A stretch of DNA of 64,000 bases from Coptis chinensis (taxonomy: Eukaryota; Streptophyta; Magnoliopsida; Ranunculales; Ranunculaceae), in the NCBI GenBank assembly GCA_015680905.1, contig CM027384.1:63681001-63745000 (forward strand), written 5' to 3'. Under the pieces are notes generated by a model that did not search any database, was not told where the DNA came from, and saw only the letters and a list, made by a program, of their open reading frames with translations. Below, one piece after another: positions 10,571 to 22,250 of the stretch (positions within the stretch are counted from its first letter, which is position 1; the number at the start of each line of letters is the position of its first letter). The position numbers and the translations under genes were made by a program.

Positions 10571-11039
10571 AATGTGGGGTCATTTTACGTCGATTCCCCT
10601 AGGCTGTGCACACCCCCAAACAAGCATGAAAACCGGGTGGCACAAAGTGGATGATCGTGGTCAACTATAAACAAATAGTCGGAAGAGTTGGGGGTCTAGC
10701 CATAAAAACATGATACTAAATGCACCCCAAACAATAATGTTGTATAATTGGAAGCAAACATGTAAGCGAAGGAATGAAAACTTATGCATCCTATCAAAGA
10801 ACATATGCAAACCATCATGTTGTAATTGTTTTAAATAGTTGGAATGACCAAAAAGATGAATTAAGCGATACTTTAGGGTGAGAAGGGAATGAAGTGTGGA
10901 TCATGATGTCTTTCATGAAGCTCGGATAAGGAAAAATAAGACAAACTAGGTTTCTCACTACACTCGGTCGAGCTTGTCTCTCAATTACGAATGGTGTACT
11001 CATGGCATTGTGTGCTAGGCAAACACTCTTCATTGTGAG

Positions 11040-12480
11040 GGTTGAAAAAATTATAGATGGTCTCTCGAGGCAATTGGCTCAAGGGGCAAAATCGAGGTTC
11101 CTTTTAAATGGTGGGTGAATGGATGGCTTAGTTGTTGTAGATGGTTGGATTATAGGAGGTGGTAACTTCAGTGGATGGTGGTTGGTTGGTGGTTCATTGG
11201 GTGGTGGATCCTCACATGCTCTTAAGAACTCTACATCTGGCTTAGGTGAATCCACAAGGTTATGGTTTGTGGCTTTATCTTTAAGATTTTCTCTATTTCT
11301 TCCATTGTTATTTCCTCACCGCCAAACCTGAATTGAGATTCACATTGCTCTAAAGATGTAACTTCCTCGTTTTTCTTGCACATTAACTTGTTCATGCCTT
11401 AGATTTGAATTGTTAATCTCCATGTCCTCACCCTTTTCCTCTAAAACACTACAAGTATCCTCAATGGCCTCATTCGAATGTGTCGAGACATCATCCGCCG
11501 AGTCGCGGTTTGCAAACTCAAAGGCCCGGACATGCCAACAACGGGAGGGTCCATATTACGGGAATGTCAATAGTTATCAAATTCTTCCTTCGTCACATCT
11601 TTATAAATATCTTCTAAAGTGTAATCATTATATTCATCGTCGAGGTGGATCGATGGGAAGTTCCTCGGAGACATCGCTCAAGTTTGAGTGGTCATCCGAA
11701 ACTAGTCCTAAAGAGTCGCTACAAGAATTTCCTCATCCAGTGGGGTGTGGAGTTAATATCATGGTTAATGGGAGGGTCTTTGGAAGGTAATGGTTCATGA
11801 AATGTAGGGTAGGTGTGAACTAGGTTGGTAGCTTAGTTATGGGAATAGTGTTGATCTCGGGATGGTAGAAATGTCCGGCGCAGTGAACCTAGTATCTTTA
11901 GGTTTTCGTTTATTTCTTGAATTATTAATTTGTTTTGGGCCATCATTTCATCGAATGTTGTTAGCTGAGGTGAAGCTTGGTGGTGTGGGTCTGTTGGTAT
12001 GGTGTTTGATAGTCATAGTTATTGGCGTTTGAGTGACTCGGTTGATGTCGTCTTGTGATGGGTTAGGTTGAAATTTGAATGGTGGTTGATTGTTATTGGT
12101 GGAATTACATGAATAGTTTGGATGACTAGGAAACTTTTGATTGTATGAGTCACTATAAAAATTTGAAAATTGAGGCTCATAATTATTATTATATCCTATA
12201 GTAGGCTCGGACTCTTGATATGATGGGCATTGAGAAGCCCAATGGTCGACTACCACAACATGAACATGGTGAAGGGTTCCCATAATAATTACAAGATTGC
12301 TCTTGATATGATGGGCATTGAGAAGTCCAATGATCGGGACTACCACAACATGAACATGGTGAAGGGTTCCCATAATAATTACAAGATTGCTCTTGATATG
12401 ATGGGCATTGAGAAGCCCAATGGTCGGGACTACCACAAGTATGAACATGGTGAAGGGTTTGCATAATTATCATATGATTG
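11040..12480 (-). pseudogene. E1 gag remnant, C-terminal half
   Basis: Reading leftwards there is an array of CCHC zinc knuckles (12215-12475), an Asn/Gln/Ser/Pro-rich segment (NNNYEPQFSN, NQPPFKFQPNPSQDD) to about 11948, then an acidic helix (GGEEITMEEIEKILK) and a Pro-rich tail (EDPPPNEPPTNHHP). Reading frame is broken several times. The knuckle and low-complexity order is that of an Athila/Tat-like gag C-terminus. The capsid-like N-terminal half seen in E2 and E3 gag is not recognisable. Confidence 0.5.
12215..12475 (-). repeat. Three tandem 90-bp units encoding CCHC zinc knuckles
   Basis: GGGCATTGAGAAG recurs at 12225, 12313 and 12403. The second interval is exactly 90 bp, or 30 codons. 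Each unit encodes a C-x2-C-x4-H-x4-C knuckle (CSCCGSPDHWTSQC) plus a PSYQEQSCNYYGNPSP linker. The unit nearest the C-terminus has lost 2 bp, which shifts the frame. Near-identity of the units implies recent duplication. Confidence 0.85.
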
Positions 12481-12599
12481 TTGGTCTACATATTGATATG
12501 CCATATTGGTTTTCAAATATATTATAGAGGCAATTAATATGCAACCACAATTCTAAGCATACATTTCTAGATAGGCGTGTGGTATTTCGTTTAAAGAAA

Positions 12600-12780
12600 A
12601 CAAGCCTGATTATACTAGAATTAAAACTCCTCCTACGAGAAGAAACAAGGAGTGAAAGAAGGAGTACTGAATGCCTCCTTGCTTCTTTACTTAATAGCGT
12701 CTTGTATCACGCGATTTCAGTGTATTTAACAAGTTAGAAACACTAAATAACTTTAAGGAATAAAAATATGCATTTACCTA
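12600..12780 (-). other. Conserved leader block 5' of gag (E1 copy)
   Basis: This stretch is clearly similar to 38041-38230 in E2: both contain CTAGAATTAAAA, GAAGGAGTAC, TGAATGCCTCCTTGC and AATAGCGTCTTGTAT at matching spacing. In sense direction it lies shortly before gag. No ORF of note is present. Conservation between elements with different LTRs suggests function, such as RNA packaging or translation control. Confidence 0.55.
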
Positions 12781-12814
12781 TGAAAATTGGGCTGTTCGGA
12801 TGAATTTTCCTTGT

Positions 12815-12915
12815 AGGGCGCGGGTTGGGCGCAGGCGCAAAGGTAAAAGTTGAAATTACAGTGAATAAGGGCGGGTCGCGCTTCAACATGGCGCGGGCGC
12901 GCTCCAGGGTTTTCA
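12815..12915 (-). other. GC-rich block in E1 5' leader
   Basis: Repeated GGCGCGGG and GGCGCAGGCGC motifs, similar to the block upstream of ORF B (9600-9740) and to E2 38250-38365. The rest of the leader, 12916-13723, has no gene I can support. Confidence 0.5.
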
Positions 12916-13723
12916 AGTTTTAGGCCTTTTATCGTACTCCAAAAAATCTGAAATTTTTACAGTAATTTGCTAAGACGTCTATCAAGTAGCCTGTAAAATT
13001 TCAGATCGATTGGAGCTGTGAAAGTCCCTCTACAGCCCTTCAAAGTTTGCGAAACGGTTTTTGGACACAATACAAACAACCGAATGGTTAACCCATCAAA
13101 ACAAATCCAAAAATTTCCAAATTTTTACTGGAGACTCCTGACAGATTCTAGTTGTTCTTGTAAAAACTTTAGAGCAATTGGATGTCTACAACCTCTCCTT
13201 ATTGGATGGTGTTCCAGATATTAAGTGTTTGCAACACTGCAGAAACACACTGGAAACACTCTACTATTTAGGAGGTCAAAACAAATCAAAAACTCATCAA
13301 ATTTTTACTACAAACTCCTGGATTAGGATAGATACTCCTGTAAAAATTATAGAATTTTTAGAACTCCCTAAGTAACCTTACTCGTCTGTTTTTCAAGAAC
13401 ATACGGTGTGAAAACTGAAATGCAGCACTGTAAAGATCGTATTTGTTTCACAAGGTAAACCAACTTTGAAAAATCTGAAAATATTCTAGTAAATCAACAA
13501 CACATTAAATATTATGTATGAATATTTTCAGAATTTTCGAAAATTTAGAAATACCTTCACCGCAGTATTTTTCTCTGTGAATCCGCAGCCCCTATGCCTG
13601 AAACAGTGAACAGTTCCGAAAATTCAAGGAATAAGAATGAAAAATTAAAAGGGTGGGTGGGTAGAGAATGGGGGATTGCCCCTTAGATTCAAGCAATTGA
13701 ATTCTTGTCTTGAACGAGATTAA

Positions 13724-13739
13724 CCCGGCAGCGGCGCCA
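13724..13739 (-). other. E1 primer-binding site (tRNA-Asp type)
   Basis: Two bases inside the 5' LTR, the sense strand reads TGGCGCCGCTGCCGGG. Plant tRNA-Asp 3' ends are complementary to a near-identical sequence, and Athila elements commonly use this primer. Confidence 0.8.
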
Positions 13740-13741
13740 TT

Positions 13742-15229
13742 TGATAACCCGAAAAAACTCAATTAGATTACTCTAACCTTATTCTTACGGTATCAATGAT
13801 TTATTTCCTACTCTCACATATATATTCATGCAATATATAGAGTACGGAATCGTTCCACTCTTAACTCTCAAGACTTAAACAAATTCAACTAATCAAACCC
13901 AAAGAACAATGGTGAGAGTGATGTGTTATATGAAATATCTATTCTATGATTATACTACGGATTCAATTTATACTAACAAGATATAATAATTAAACTACAA
14001 AAAATACTAACTAGACTCTATGATAAGGAATTAGGGGGGATTGAATCACTTTAACTCTACTTAATCTACTAACAAAGAACTGTCGCACTCCAAATTGAAA
14101 TGTTATCGCATAACAATTGGTAAATCTAATCCCTAACTATTCATGGCAATCTCTACCAAATAATAACTAGCATGTGAAGTATTAAACCCATTCTCATGGT
14201 GAACTAATTACTTCTAGAATTGAATAGATTATGAGGGGGCTAATTCTACGCTAACAAAATCAAGTCTTCATCAAGGCTTCCTCAACCCCTCTAATGGAGG
14301 GTTAGCCTAGAGTCATTAAACTATCATTTCTCATGAAATCTAAACAAGACATAATATAAAGATTTGAACTTTACTTGTTTAAACTCAATTCGAAACTACT
14401 CATGCAATAATTGAATTAAACTAATAATGACAAGTAATTGAATCTAAGGATTTAAGCTAATAAGTAAAGAAATTGAACAAGATTATCAAGAACACTAATT
14501 TATTTATCTAATGAAATCAATAACAATAATTTAATACTGAATTTAAGGCAAGAATAAAAACTAATTAATTAATCTAAAACTAGATCTAGAACTAAGGTTT
14601 AATGGCTACTTTTCTTATTCTAACCTAATTTATTTTCTAACCTAACTATCTACCATTAACAAAGAACTAAGCTTTTGTTTTTATACATCCAGATCCAAAA
14701 ATCGTGCATGGGCTTGGAGCCATGTTTTGGGCCAGAGAATCAGGCCCAAAACCCAATTCTTTCAGTCCAAAAAGGCCTCTTCAGCTGCAGTTGACTTCGA
14801 CAGACTTTTCGTCCACTTTTTCTCCTCTGATTGGGCCAAGGCTTGAACCATTAGAAAGCTCTTTCCGAGCTGGTCGTTTTGACGTAAGGTAGGCCCAATT
14901 CCGAGGTCTGAGTCCAAAGATATGGTCTTTGGAAGTTATGTTGACTTTGTGCACTGTTTCTGCCTGCGTGGACTTTGACTTTTCATCTTTTGACCGGGCT
15001 TTACAGAGGCTTTGTCTTCTTGAATCTTGGCCTTTAATCACAAAACTCCTTAGCAACCGACCTTTGCTTCTTTATCTCGCTAAAGTGGCACATTTCTGCA
15101 CATAATGGACTTTGAAGCCTGAAATGTATAAAAACACGTAATCAGTATTAACTCTTACTTATTATTCACATAATTGGTCTAAAAGTACGATTGTTAAGGG
15201 GTTAAAACTACAGTTTTGGGCTCTTATCA
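13742..15229 (-). repeat. E1 5' LTR (right copy)
   Basis: 1488 bp against 1478 bp for the left copy, same TG...CA ends. Differences are scattered one-base indels and few substitutions. Confidence 0.92.
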
Positions 15230-15416
15230 CTCTTCATGGTACTTGCAGAATGTTCATTACTTCCCAGACGATGATGATATGTTGGAAAATTTGAACGAAT
15301 CCAGAGCGACACAATGGAGCACCATTTGGCAAGTCATTATCTATTGGCGCAATGCTAAGGAAATACATTTCACCCTAGATGAAGATAGAATGTATGTGCC
15401 CTTTATTTTTAATTAG
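15230..15416 (+). pseudogene. E4 ORF B, segment 3 (C-terminus)
   Basis: Resumes after E1 with WYLQNVHYFPDDDDMLENL and ESRATQWSTIWQVIIYWRNA, which align with YTPSDQVAFNRLASVDDKW and RQAWQIIMAWLNAKEPHFF of E1 ORF B. It ends with TAG at 15414-15416 after DEDRMYVPFIFN. The CTCTT duplication joins segment 2 to this segment in the right order. Confidence 0.6.
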
Positions 15417-15582
15417 GGCACTGTGAATATGTATATAACTGTGTATAGTTGTATTGGTGTGCTCTCGTCATTTTCTTTTTGTATCATATATATATATTAT
15501 GTTAGAATAACTTTCTGTTGCAAATGTCCAACCCTATTTTTGCTCATGGCTCTCAGGTAACTTCTTTCTTCATTTTTTGATA

Positions 15583-15622
15583 CTTTGAGGACTAAGCATC
15601 ATTTGTTTTAGTGGTGCTTGGA
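15583..15622 (+). other. E4 internal hairpin plus decayed polypurine-like module
   Basis: ACTTTGAGGACTAAGCATC is followed by ATTTGTTTTAGTGGTG. The G run has decayed, but spacing and hairpin match the E1, E2 and E3 internal modules. From 15623 to 16054 the sequence is non-coding 3' region; it resumes after E3 at 48325. Confidence 0.5.
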
Positions 15623-16054
15623 ACTTGTAGCAAAAATTAGGCAATTTTTAGGCTGTCTATAGCTTTATTTTCTTTCTAAATAAATGTACTTAGTGACAAA
15701 GTCTTGTTTCCTTTTCTGTGATAAAAATTGTCTAGAAATCTCACATTAGCAATCGAATTAGGATTTGTTCTTAGAAACTTATGATAATATGTACGCAATA
15801 TTTTTACATCTTTTCATGAGCATTCATGCACTGAGTGTCATTGACTGTACATAACAGTAAGTTTCTGGAACCCATGGCTAGACTACTTAAATTACCAATC
15901 CTATAAGAATCTAACCAAAAAGCCTCGATATGTGTGATATATGAGTGATGACACAGAGGAGTATTTTTTCCGAATAGAGAAAATCATGCGTCTACTTACT
16001 TGATCACTATCCAAATCCTAGACGAGAATTTAGGCCTTCTTTGGATCGACATAG

Positions 16055-16873
16055 TGATCAGCTCCCAAATGTGTGTTTTATTACCATTATATTACTGTAT
16101 TACAACCCATCTTACGTTTAACAAAAAGACAACTCATAGCTTTTATTGTCTTTTTCAGGTTATGGAATATTTCATATCACTTATCATAAAAGCTACGTCT
16201 TAGCACTAAAAGGAGCCTTAATCCCTCTTATTATGAAGACCAGAAGCTGCTATGGAAAAGTGCTGAAAAAAGTCAAAGTCAACGGTCAAAGTCAAAGCCC
16301 TCAACTTAGAAGACCAGAGATGGAGGCCCTTATCTCAAAATATGACATTCTCCCAAAACCTACCTTGGTTAAGAAAAATCAAAAAACAAAAGAAAAAGCA
16401 AAAGTGAAGTGTGAGGTATCTAATTTGTAATGGAGAAGGGCAAATCTGTAAAAGGCAAAAGTAGGGGTATATAATCCAAAAGTTAGGGAAAGAGAAAGCA
16501 TCCATTGTTTTGGGATCCAAACCATTTGGTTTGTTTAATTTCTTGTCCATTTTTTCAATTCAATTCTTTACTTTATTGTTCTTCATTTCCTTTTAATTAA
16601 AACTTGTTATTTTCCTTTGTTCTTATTTCAATCTTCAATCTTATCTTGTTGTTCTTATTTCAATCTTCAATCAATATTTCTTTCAATGTTTTCATGTCAT
16701 TTCAATACCAACAACTAAAGCCTTTATGTTTTCATTAGCTTAAAACCAATCTAATCTATACCAAGAGTCTACCTTTCTTCTTCACAAGTCCCACACTCAA
16801 ACTCTAAACAATTAGGATGAACCTCACTTCTAAACAAACTCTTTTGAAGTTACCACCACTGATTACAACTTCA
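16055..16873 (+). repeat. E3 5' LTR
   Basis: 819 bp, near-collinear with 47485-48324. It contains GTCAAAGTCAACGGTCAAAG, which is expanded in the 3' copy. TGATCA start and TTCA end. Short open frames inside are not genes. Confidence 0.88.
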
Positions 16874-16875
16874 AA

Positions 16876-16893
16876 TGGCACCGCTGCTGGGGA
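16876..16893 (+). other. E3 primer-binding site
   Basis: TGGCACCGCTGCTGGGGA, two bases after the LTR, related to the tRNA-Asp-type sites of E1 and E2 but with changes. From 16894 to 18318 lies the 5' leader. It contains an open frame at 17017-17226 without recognisable similarity and a GC-rich patch near 17670-17720. Confidence 0.7.
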
Positions 16894-18318
16894 TTGAAGG
16901 AGCAAGAGTGCTTGGTTGAGAATCTAAGAAAGCATCATTCTCATCTTTCCATTTCTATTTTTTTTTTCAATTTTTTGTCATTTTATTTTGTTGTTTTTTA
17001 GTACTGATCTACTTTCTTGCAAATCAGGGTACGGGACCAACAAGCTAGAAAGGAGCTGAAGATACAGCCGAAGGACGACCCAACTTCACCGGTGATGGCG
17101 AGTGACCACGAGCTTGTTAGGGGCGACCGCCTAGTCACCTCCACACACGTGGGTTCCATTTTTTGGCAGCTCAGTTGGTTTTTGATGAATAGTTACACTT
17201 TGAGACCAGATTTTGTAATAGAATAGGATAAATCAGTGGAACTTAATTGTTTGTAATAGTTAGAGATAAAAACAAAAACAAAAAAAATTAGAAAAAATTG
17301 GTTTTTGATTGATTCCTTATGATAAACATAAGTTAAACTTGGTTTAAGTTATATACTTACAAAGGGATTAGAGTTTTAATTGCCTTGGGAAGTTCAAGTG
17401 TGTGAGGCAAGTTGTGAATCATAACTCACACACTTTGAATCAACTTAGTAATCAACACTCTAAGTCCATTTGACTCTAGTTAATCTAGAGTATCAATCTA
17501 AAACTAGTTAATCTATTAGATTAGTATAATATTAGTTTAGTTTTAAGTTTGGGCCCTTGAAGGCAAAGTTGTATAAATTATCAAAAACCCAACTTGTGGG
17601 CTTTTTAAGTGGGCCTTTATTGTAACTTAAAACAGGATAAAGCTCGAAAGGTTGGGCCTGATTCTCAGATCACGCGCCAACCGACGTCGCCTTCTCTTCA
17701 AGCAGCGTGTAGGCACGGCTTGAGAGGTAAATTATAAACCTCCTTGAAGCCCAAGTAAGAGGATACCTTCTGCGTTCAAGCATGCTTACGTAATTATTTG
17801 AAATTTAATTTCCGCACTGTAATTTACATTCGCGCATAAGGCTGAACCCGAGCCACATAACAACCATTGGGAAGTCATTCCCCAATATAGGTAAATTGGA
17901 CGTTGCTTGAAGCCTTAGACCAAAAAAAAATGAATTAAAATCAATCAACTAGAGCACAAAGTAGTCACACTCCTCCAGAAAATGACAAAAATATAGCCAT
18001 GAGGATTTAGAGTAATCAGTTACCAGATTCCGATGGACCAACTACCTTCCTCACTCTCCTCCCCCAGATTCATCGTGAGTGAGATTCTTGGTAGCACACC
18101 ACTTGGTGAAGTGACTGCCTACTTTTCTGAGACGTGTAGTAGAGTCATCCTAGTCTCGCGCCCAATTGTTCCTCTGAATAGGGCATAGTAAAATATATAC
18201 CAAAAGCAAAGTTTTCAAAAGTCCATACTTGCAAAAATGAATTTCGAATTCTTGAGCATACATTGCACCGTTTGCACATGTTATGATAGTTTTGTGGTCT
18301 TGCTAAAAGTGTATGATA

Positions 18319-19796
18319 ATGCGTTCAGGCACTTCTAGTATTAGCAAGAATAAAACTTACTCACGTAGGAGAGCTCGACGCCCTAAACAATCTCCTGTTT
18401 CTAGTCCTCCATCTCATAAGATGGCTAACGAAGTAGTGCAAGCTGAATAGCCTCTCTCCAACTTCTACACACCGTTGCAAGATGGGCGTCCATCTTGTAT
18501 ACGACTCACACCACTCACTAGTGATTTTCGCATTCCACTGAATGTATTCAATCTTCTGCCCATCTTCCACGGGTTAGAACACGAGTTACCATACAAGCAT
18601 CTACGCCAGATACATGAAGTATGTAATACTTTTCATCATTGGGGCGTCACCGATGATCAGGTTAAGCTATGAGTGTTTTCTTTCACTCTAGCTGGTAAGA
18701 CTCATGCTTGGCTTCTTTTATAGAAGGCTGACTCTTTCGATACATGGGAAAAGGTTGTGTTCTCCTTCATGAAGAAGTACTTTCCACTGAAGAAAACAAA
18801 AGAGATAAGAAGCAAGATACAGTTATTCAGACAGAGTCCGAGTGAGACATATTCCGAAGCATGGGATAGATTCTCTGACCTACTCCATTCATGTCCTCGC
18901 CATAAACTAGAAAAATCCACTCTTGTCCAATTATGTTTCTTCAAAGGCTTTCTCCTAGAACACAAAGTAACCCTCGACATCATGAGTAATGGTAATTTCT
19001 TGGATAGAGGTGCAACTAAAGTCTTAACCTTTCTTGAAAACCAAGCTGAAAAGAGTACCCATTGGGGCAACATAAACAATTCCAGAATAGCCCAACCCAG
19101 TACATCTAAGGCTAGTGGTATTTTTGAGGTGAAATTAGATCCACAAATCAAAACCTTAATTGAAACCCTCACAAGAAAGATAGATGCCCTCATAACCAAA
19201 TAAAAAGAACAAACCACTCATCATGTCATGAACATAAATACCTCACCATGCAATTTCTGTCTAAGCTTAAATGATATAGATGCCACTTGTCACTTGATCA
19301 CAAACCTATCATCATTTCAGCCAGAAGAAGTATGTGCTTTCAATGTACCAAATGTACCGTACGTGGAGACAACATCCAAACTTCGCATGGACCAACATTC
19401 CACAAAACCAAACACCACCAGGTTTCAACAAACCAACAAATATATTCAAGCAAGGACAAGGACAAGGTACTTATAACAATTAGAACATAGCATTGGTTTC
19501 ATCCCAGTTTAACCAGAACTATCAAAACCCACCTATCAATAACCAAAGAGACCTAGTTTCCGTTACACCATCAACTAGTGTCCAAATAGATATGCCTACC
19601 GAAATAATGCTATCTGTCATGCAATAGCAAACCCAAATCCTAGCATCCATGCAACAATCTTTGAACTTGTTAGCCCAAGATAAAACCCAGAAAAGTGTGT
19701 TTCCAGGTCAAGTTATTCCTAATCCTAAACCAACAAACACAGCCTTTGAAGCAACAAGTGACGTGAACGAAGCTAGAGCGCTAAAAACTCTTTCTT
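18319..19796 (+). pseudogene. E3 gag (Athila-type), broken
   Basis: ATG at 18319 opens a basic N-terminus (YSRRRARRPKQSP), followed in the same frame by DFRIPLNVFNLLPIFHGLEH, which matches DFRIPPNIFNLLPVFHGLDH of E2 gag, and by the retrotransposon-gag core (FRQSPSETYSEAWDRFSDLL, then CPRHKLEKSTLVQLCFFKGF). Structural role: capsid and nucleocapsid of the virus-like particle. In-frame stops occur near 18448, 18670, 18720 and at 19201. A degenerate knuckle (CNFCLSLNDIDATC) follows. Similarity ends abruptly at about 19796, within the tail segment EARALKTL; beyond it the sequence matches the region downstream of integrase in E2. Confidence 0.7.
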
Positions 19797-20760
19797 AAAT
19801 ATCCCATCTGCGAGGATTGACCCCTCTTTTTCGATGTATTCCTTTCCCATTCCATTCTATCTTTTGCTTTAATGGGATACATCAATAAGGTAACCGGACC
19901 TCTCCACTTGGAGGGTGTGGTTGTAACTTCCGGAGCCTTAGTCCATAGTATATCCTGCATATTCTTTGTAAAACATTTTGTACTCGTCGTTGGAGTAAGT
20001 GTGAACCTATGGAGCAAGTATACAAATTTTCTTTTCTTTATTTTACACTTCTTTTTCAAAAATGTTTGTTTTCTTTGTGATATTAATGATAGATTCTCAA
20101 TACATTAATAGTTAAGTAATTTTTCAAAATGGGCAATGGATTTTACATATACCAACCCCTAGAACAATGCAATCTAGGGGTGGTTTGAGATTAGCTTTGC
20201 TTACTAAGGATCGCCTATATCGCCAAGTTATTCACCCAGGTCAGGACATTCCATGTCTTAGGCAGTAAATCCTCCAACTCGCGTAGCTAAAGCTCTGTCT
20301 GTCTAGATTGGACTTGCCATAGAGCCGACACGAAAGTTGCCTAAGATTATCTGTTAAGATTTATTTTCAAGTAGTAGCATCTAGAATCACAGCTTTTGAG
20401 TACGAGTTTCTTCAAATATCTCTCCATAGTTTTCAAAACCGGAGGATATTAATGTATAATTTAATCTTCTTGGCAAAACCTCTATATGGATAGAGATATA
20501 TTTTGAGTGAGAAAACCAACTAAAAAAAAACAAGACGTCTCCAAACGAGAATTAAACAAATAGAGCAACCCAAAGTGATATTGTTCTCTGTTTAATTCTA
20601 TATTTTGTCTCCACCTCTCTATTTTGTCTCGAGAATCTGATGTTAAAAGACTAAAAAAAAATTCAAATTTTCAAAATTTTCCTTTCTTAAAAATCTTTCC
20701 CCTCTCGTTTAAATATTTTCTCCTTTTAAATCTCTCTCGTTTCTAAAAAGCTTTTCAAAA
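19797..20760 (+). other. E3 post-pol spacer fused directly to gag
   Basis: GGTAACCGGACCTCTCC and TGTGGTTGTAACTTCCGGA (about 19890-19940) match the sense strand of E2 just after the integrase C-terminus (about 27720-27800). Everything between gag and this point has been deleted in E3. The ORF-A motif copy GAGAATCTGATGTTAAAAGA lies at about 20631-20650. No gene is evident. Confidence 0.6.
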
Positions 20761-20880
20761 ATGTCGTATGTAGCAAAGAAACCCTCCACCTAGCAAGACT
20801 AGATGGATCAGTTTCAATGATCGTGTGCAAGCACTTCCTAGAGAGTTGCAACTTAAGATATGGACACATATACCGAAAAT
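20761..20880 (+). pseudogene. E3 small ORF split by E2 (continues at 39823)
   Basis: An ATG at 20761 follows a pyrimidine-rich leader. After a frameshift the sequence reads TRWISFNDRVQALPRELQLK, and across the E2 insertion it continues as IIPGLDKSSYARKIRAMREG to a TGA at about 39990. LPRELQLKIW is reminiscent of an F-box start, but it is too short to claim that. About 90 residues in total. It occupies the position between pol and ORF A, where E4 has its 39-residue ORF. Not recognised. Confidence 0.3.
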
Positions 20881-22210
20881 TGATAAATGTAAAAACAGTA
20901 GTTTTACCTACTCTTAACTAATTATTCTATGAATAAGTAAAACTAAAGCTATTTTACGCTATATGATCAAAGTTATCTACTCTCGATTATCATGCAATAT
21001 GTGGAGTAGATAATTCATTCCACTTTTAGTTTATTTAGAAGTAAGTTTCGCTAGTTTAATCGATTCTAACAAAATTAATGAGAGTAATGGATTGTGATTA
21101 TACTAATATGGTAATTGAACTAATTAAATTGTTCTAACTTATACTAAGGCAATTAAATACTAAGATGTGAATATGGAGAAGAGATTAGGGGGATCTGATT
21201 CCACTTTGATTGATTCCTAATATGCTAGTGTAAATTATTACAATCCTAACTAATAAAGATTAAGTAATTGATCCCTAATTATTCATGGCAATCTCTACCA
21301 ACTAATAATTAGCATGTGAGGAAATTCAACCCATTCTCATGGCGAATCAACTAACCTACTAGAGTAAAACTCTTAAAAAGCAATAATCCTAACTAATACA
21401 TCAAGTCTTCATCAAGCTTCATCAAACCCCTCTAATGGAGGTTTAGCTAGAAGTCATTAGACTATCATTATTAGAAGAATAAGAAGAAGACATAATGAAG
21501 AACAATAACTTGGCTTTTATTAATCTAATGGAAGAGAGTCTAAGACTTAAAACTATATTAAAGACTAAGTATTGAATAATCAACTAACTTAAAATTAATG
21601 AAAGAGTTATATGAATTAAATTCTAGGTAGCTAAGAGTTATGCCTTAGTCCTCTTTATATAAGAGAGGGCTCGGTTTACAATTTCGTACATGGGCTTTGG
21701 AGCCATATTTTGGGCCCTGAAATCAAGCCTAAAACCTAATTACTTAAGTCCAAAAAGGGTTTCTCTGCTGGAAATTACTAAAATAGCCTTTTTGTCCACT
21801 TTTTCTCCTCTGATTGGGTCAAGTCCTAGACCATTAGAAATCTATTTCCAAGCCAATTGTTTTTACATATAATAGGCCAATTCCAAGGTCTGAGTCCAAA
21901 GATACGACTTGCGGAAATTATATTGACTTTTATGCTCTATTTTTGCCCGCGTTGACTTTGACTTTTCAGCTTTGATCGGGCTTTAAAAAGGTTTTTTCTC
22001 CTTGAATCTTGGCCTTAGTCATAGAACTTCTTAGCAACCAACCTTTGCTCCTTTATCTCGCAAAAGTGACATATTTCTTCTCATATTCGACTCCAATACC
22101 TGAAATACACAAAAACACGTAAACAGTGATAACTCTTATTTATTATACACATAATTGGTCTAAATGTAATGATATTAAGGGGTTAAAACTACAATTTTGG
22201 GCTCTTATCA
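20881..22210 (-). repeat. E2 3' LTR (left copy)
   Basis: 1330 bp, starts TGATAAATGTAAAAACAGTAG and ends GGGCTCTTATCA. It shares blocks with the E1 LTR (GCATGGGCTTTGGAGCCAT and TTCCAAGGTCTGAGTCC), so the two are related subfamilies. Confidence 0.9.
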
Positions 22211-22250
22211 AACCACCCCCAAATAGCATTTTGCTTGTCCTCAAGGAAAT
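22211..22250 (-). other. E2 terminal hairpin plus polypurine tract
   Basis: Sense strand: TTTCCTTGAGGACAAGC, AAAATGCTATTTGGGGGTGG, TT, then the LTR. Same module as E1. From 22251 to 23770 lies non-coding 3' region collinear with E1, including a pyrimidine-rich tract at 22915-23210. Confidence 0.8.

Larger units (their letters stand above)
5391..15229 (-). mobile_element. E1: non-autonomous Athila-like LTR retrotransposon
   Basis: LTRs at 5391-6868 and 13742-15229 are nearly identical. CTCTT is duplicated at 5386-5390 and 15230-15234. The element reads on the - strand: 5' LTR on the right, primer site at 13724-13739, polypurine tract next to the left LTR. Internal content in sense order is a long leader, a degraded gag C-terminus with a zinc-knuckle array, a non-coding spacer and ORF B. 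No protease, reverse transcriptase or integrase similarity is visible in the 6.9-kb interior, so mobility must have depended on another element. The high LTR similarity makes it one of the younger insertions here. It interrupts E4 ORF B. Confidence 0.9.

Noticed and set aside
12189-12473. CRISPR-like array
   Set aside because: Three 90-bp direct repeats without spacers, in a plant genome, encoding zinc knuckles.
18702-19217. 171-codon - strand frame
   Set aside because: Antisense shadow of E3 gag, whose + strand frame has clear gag motifs.
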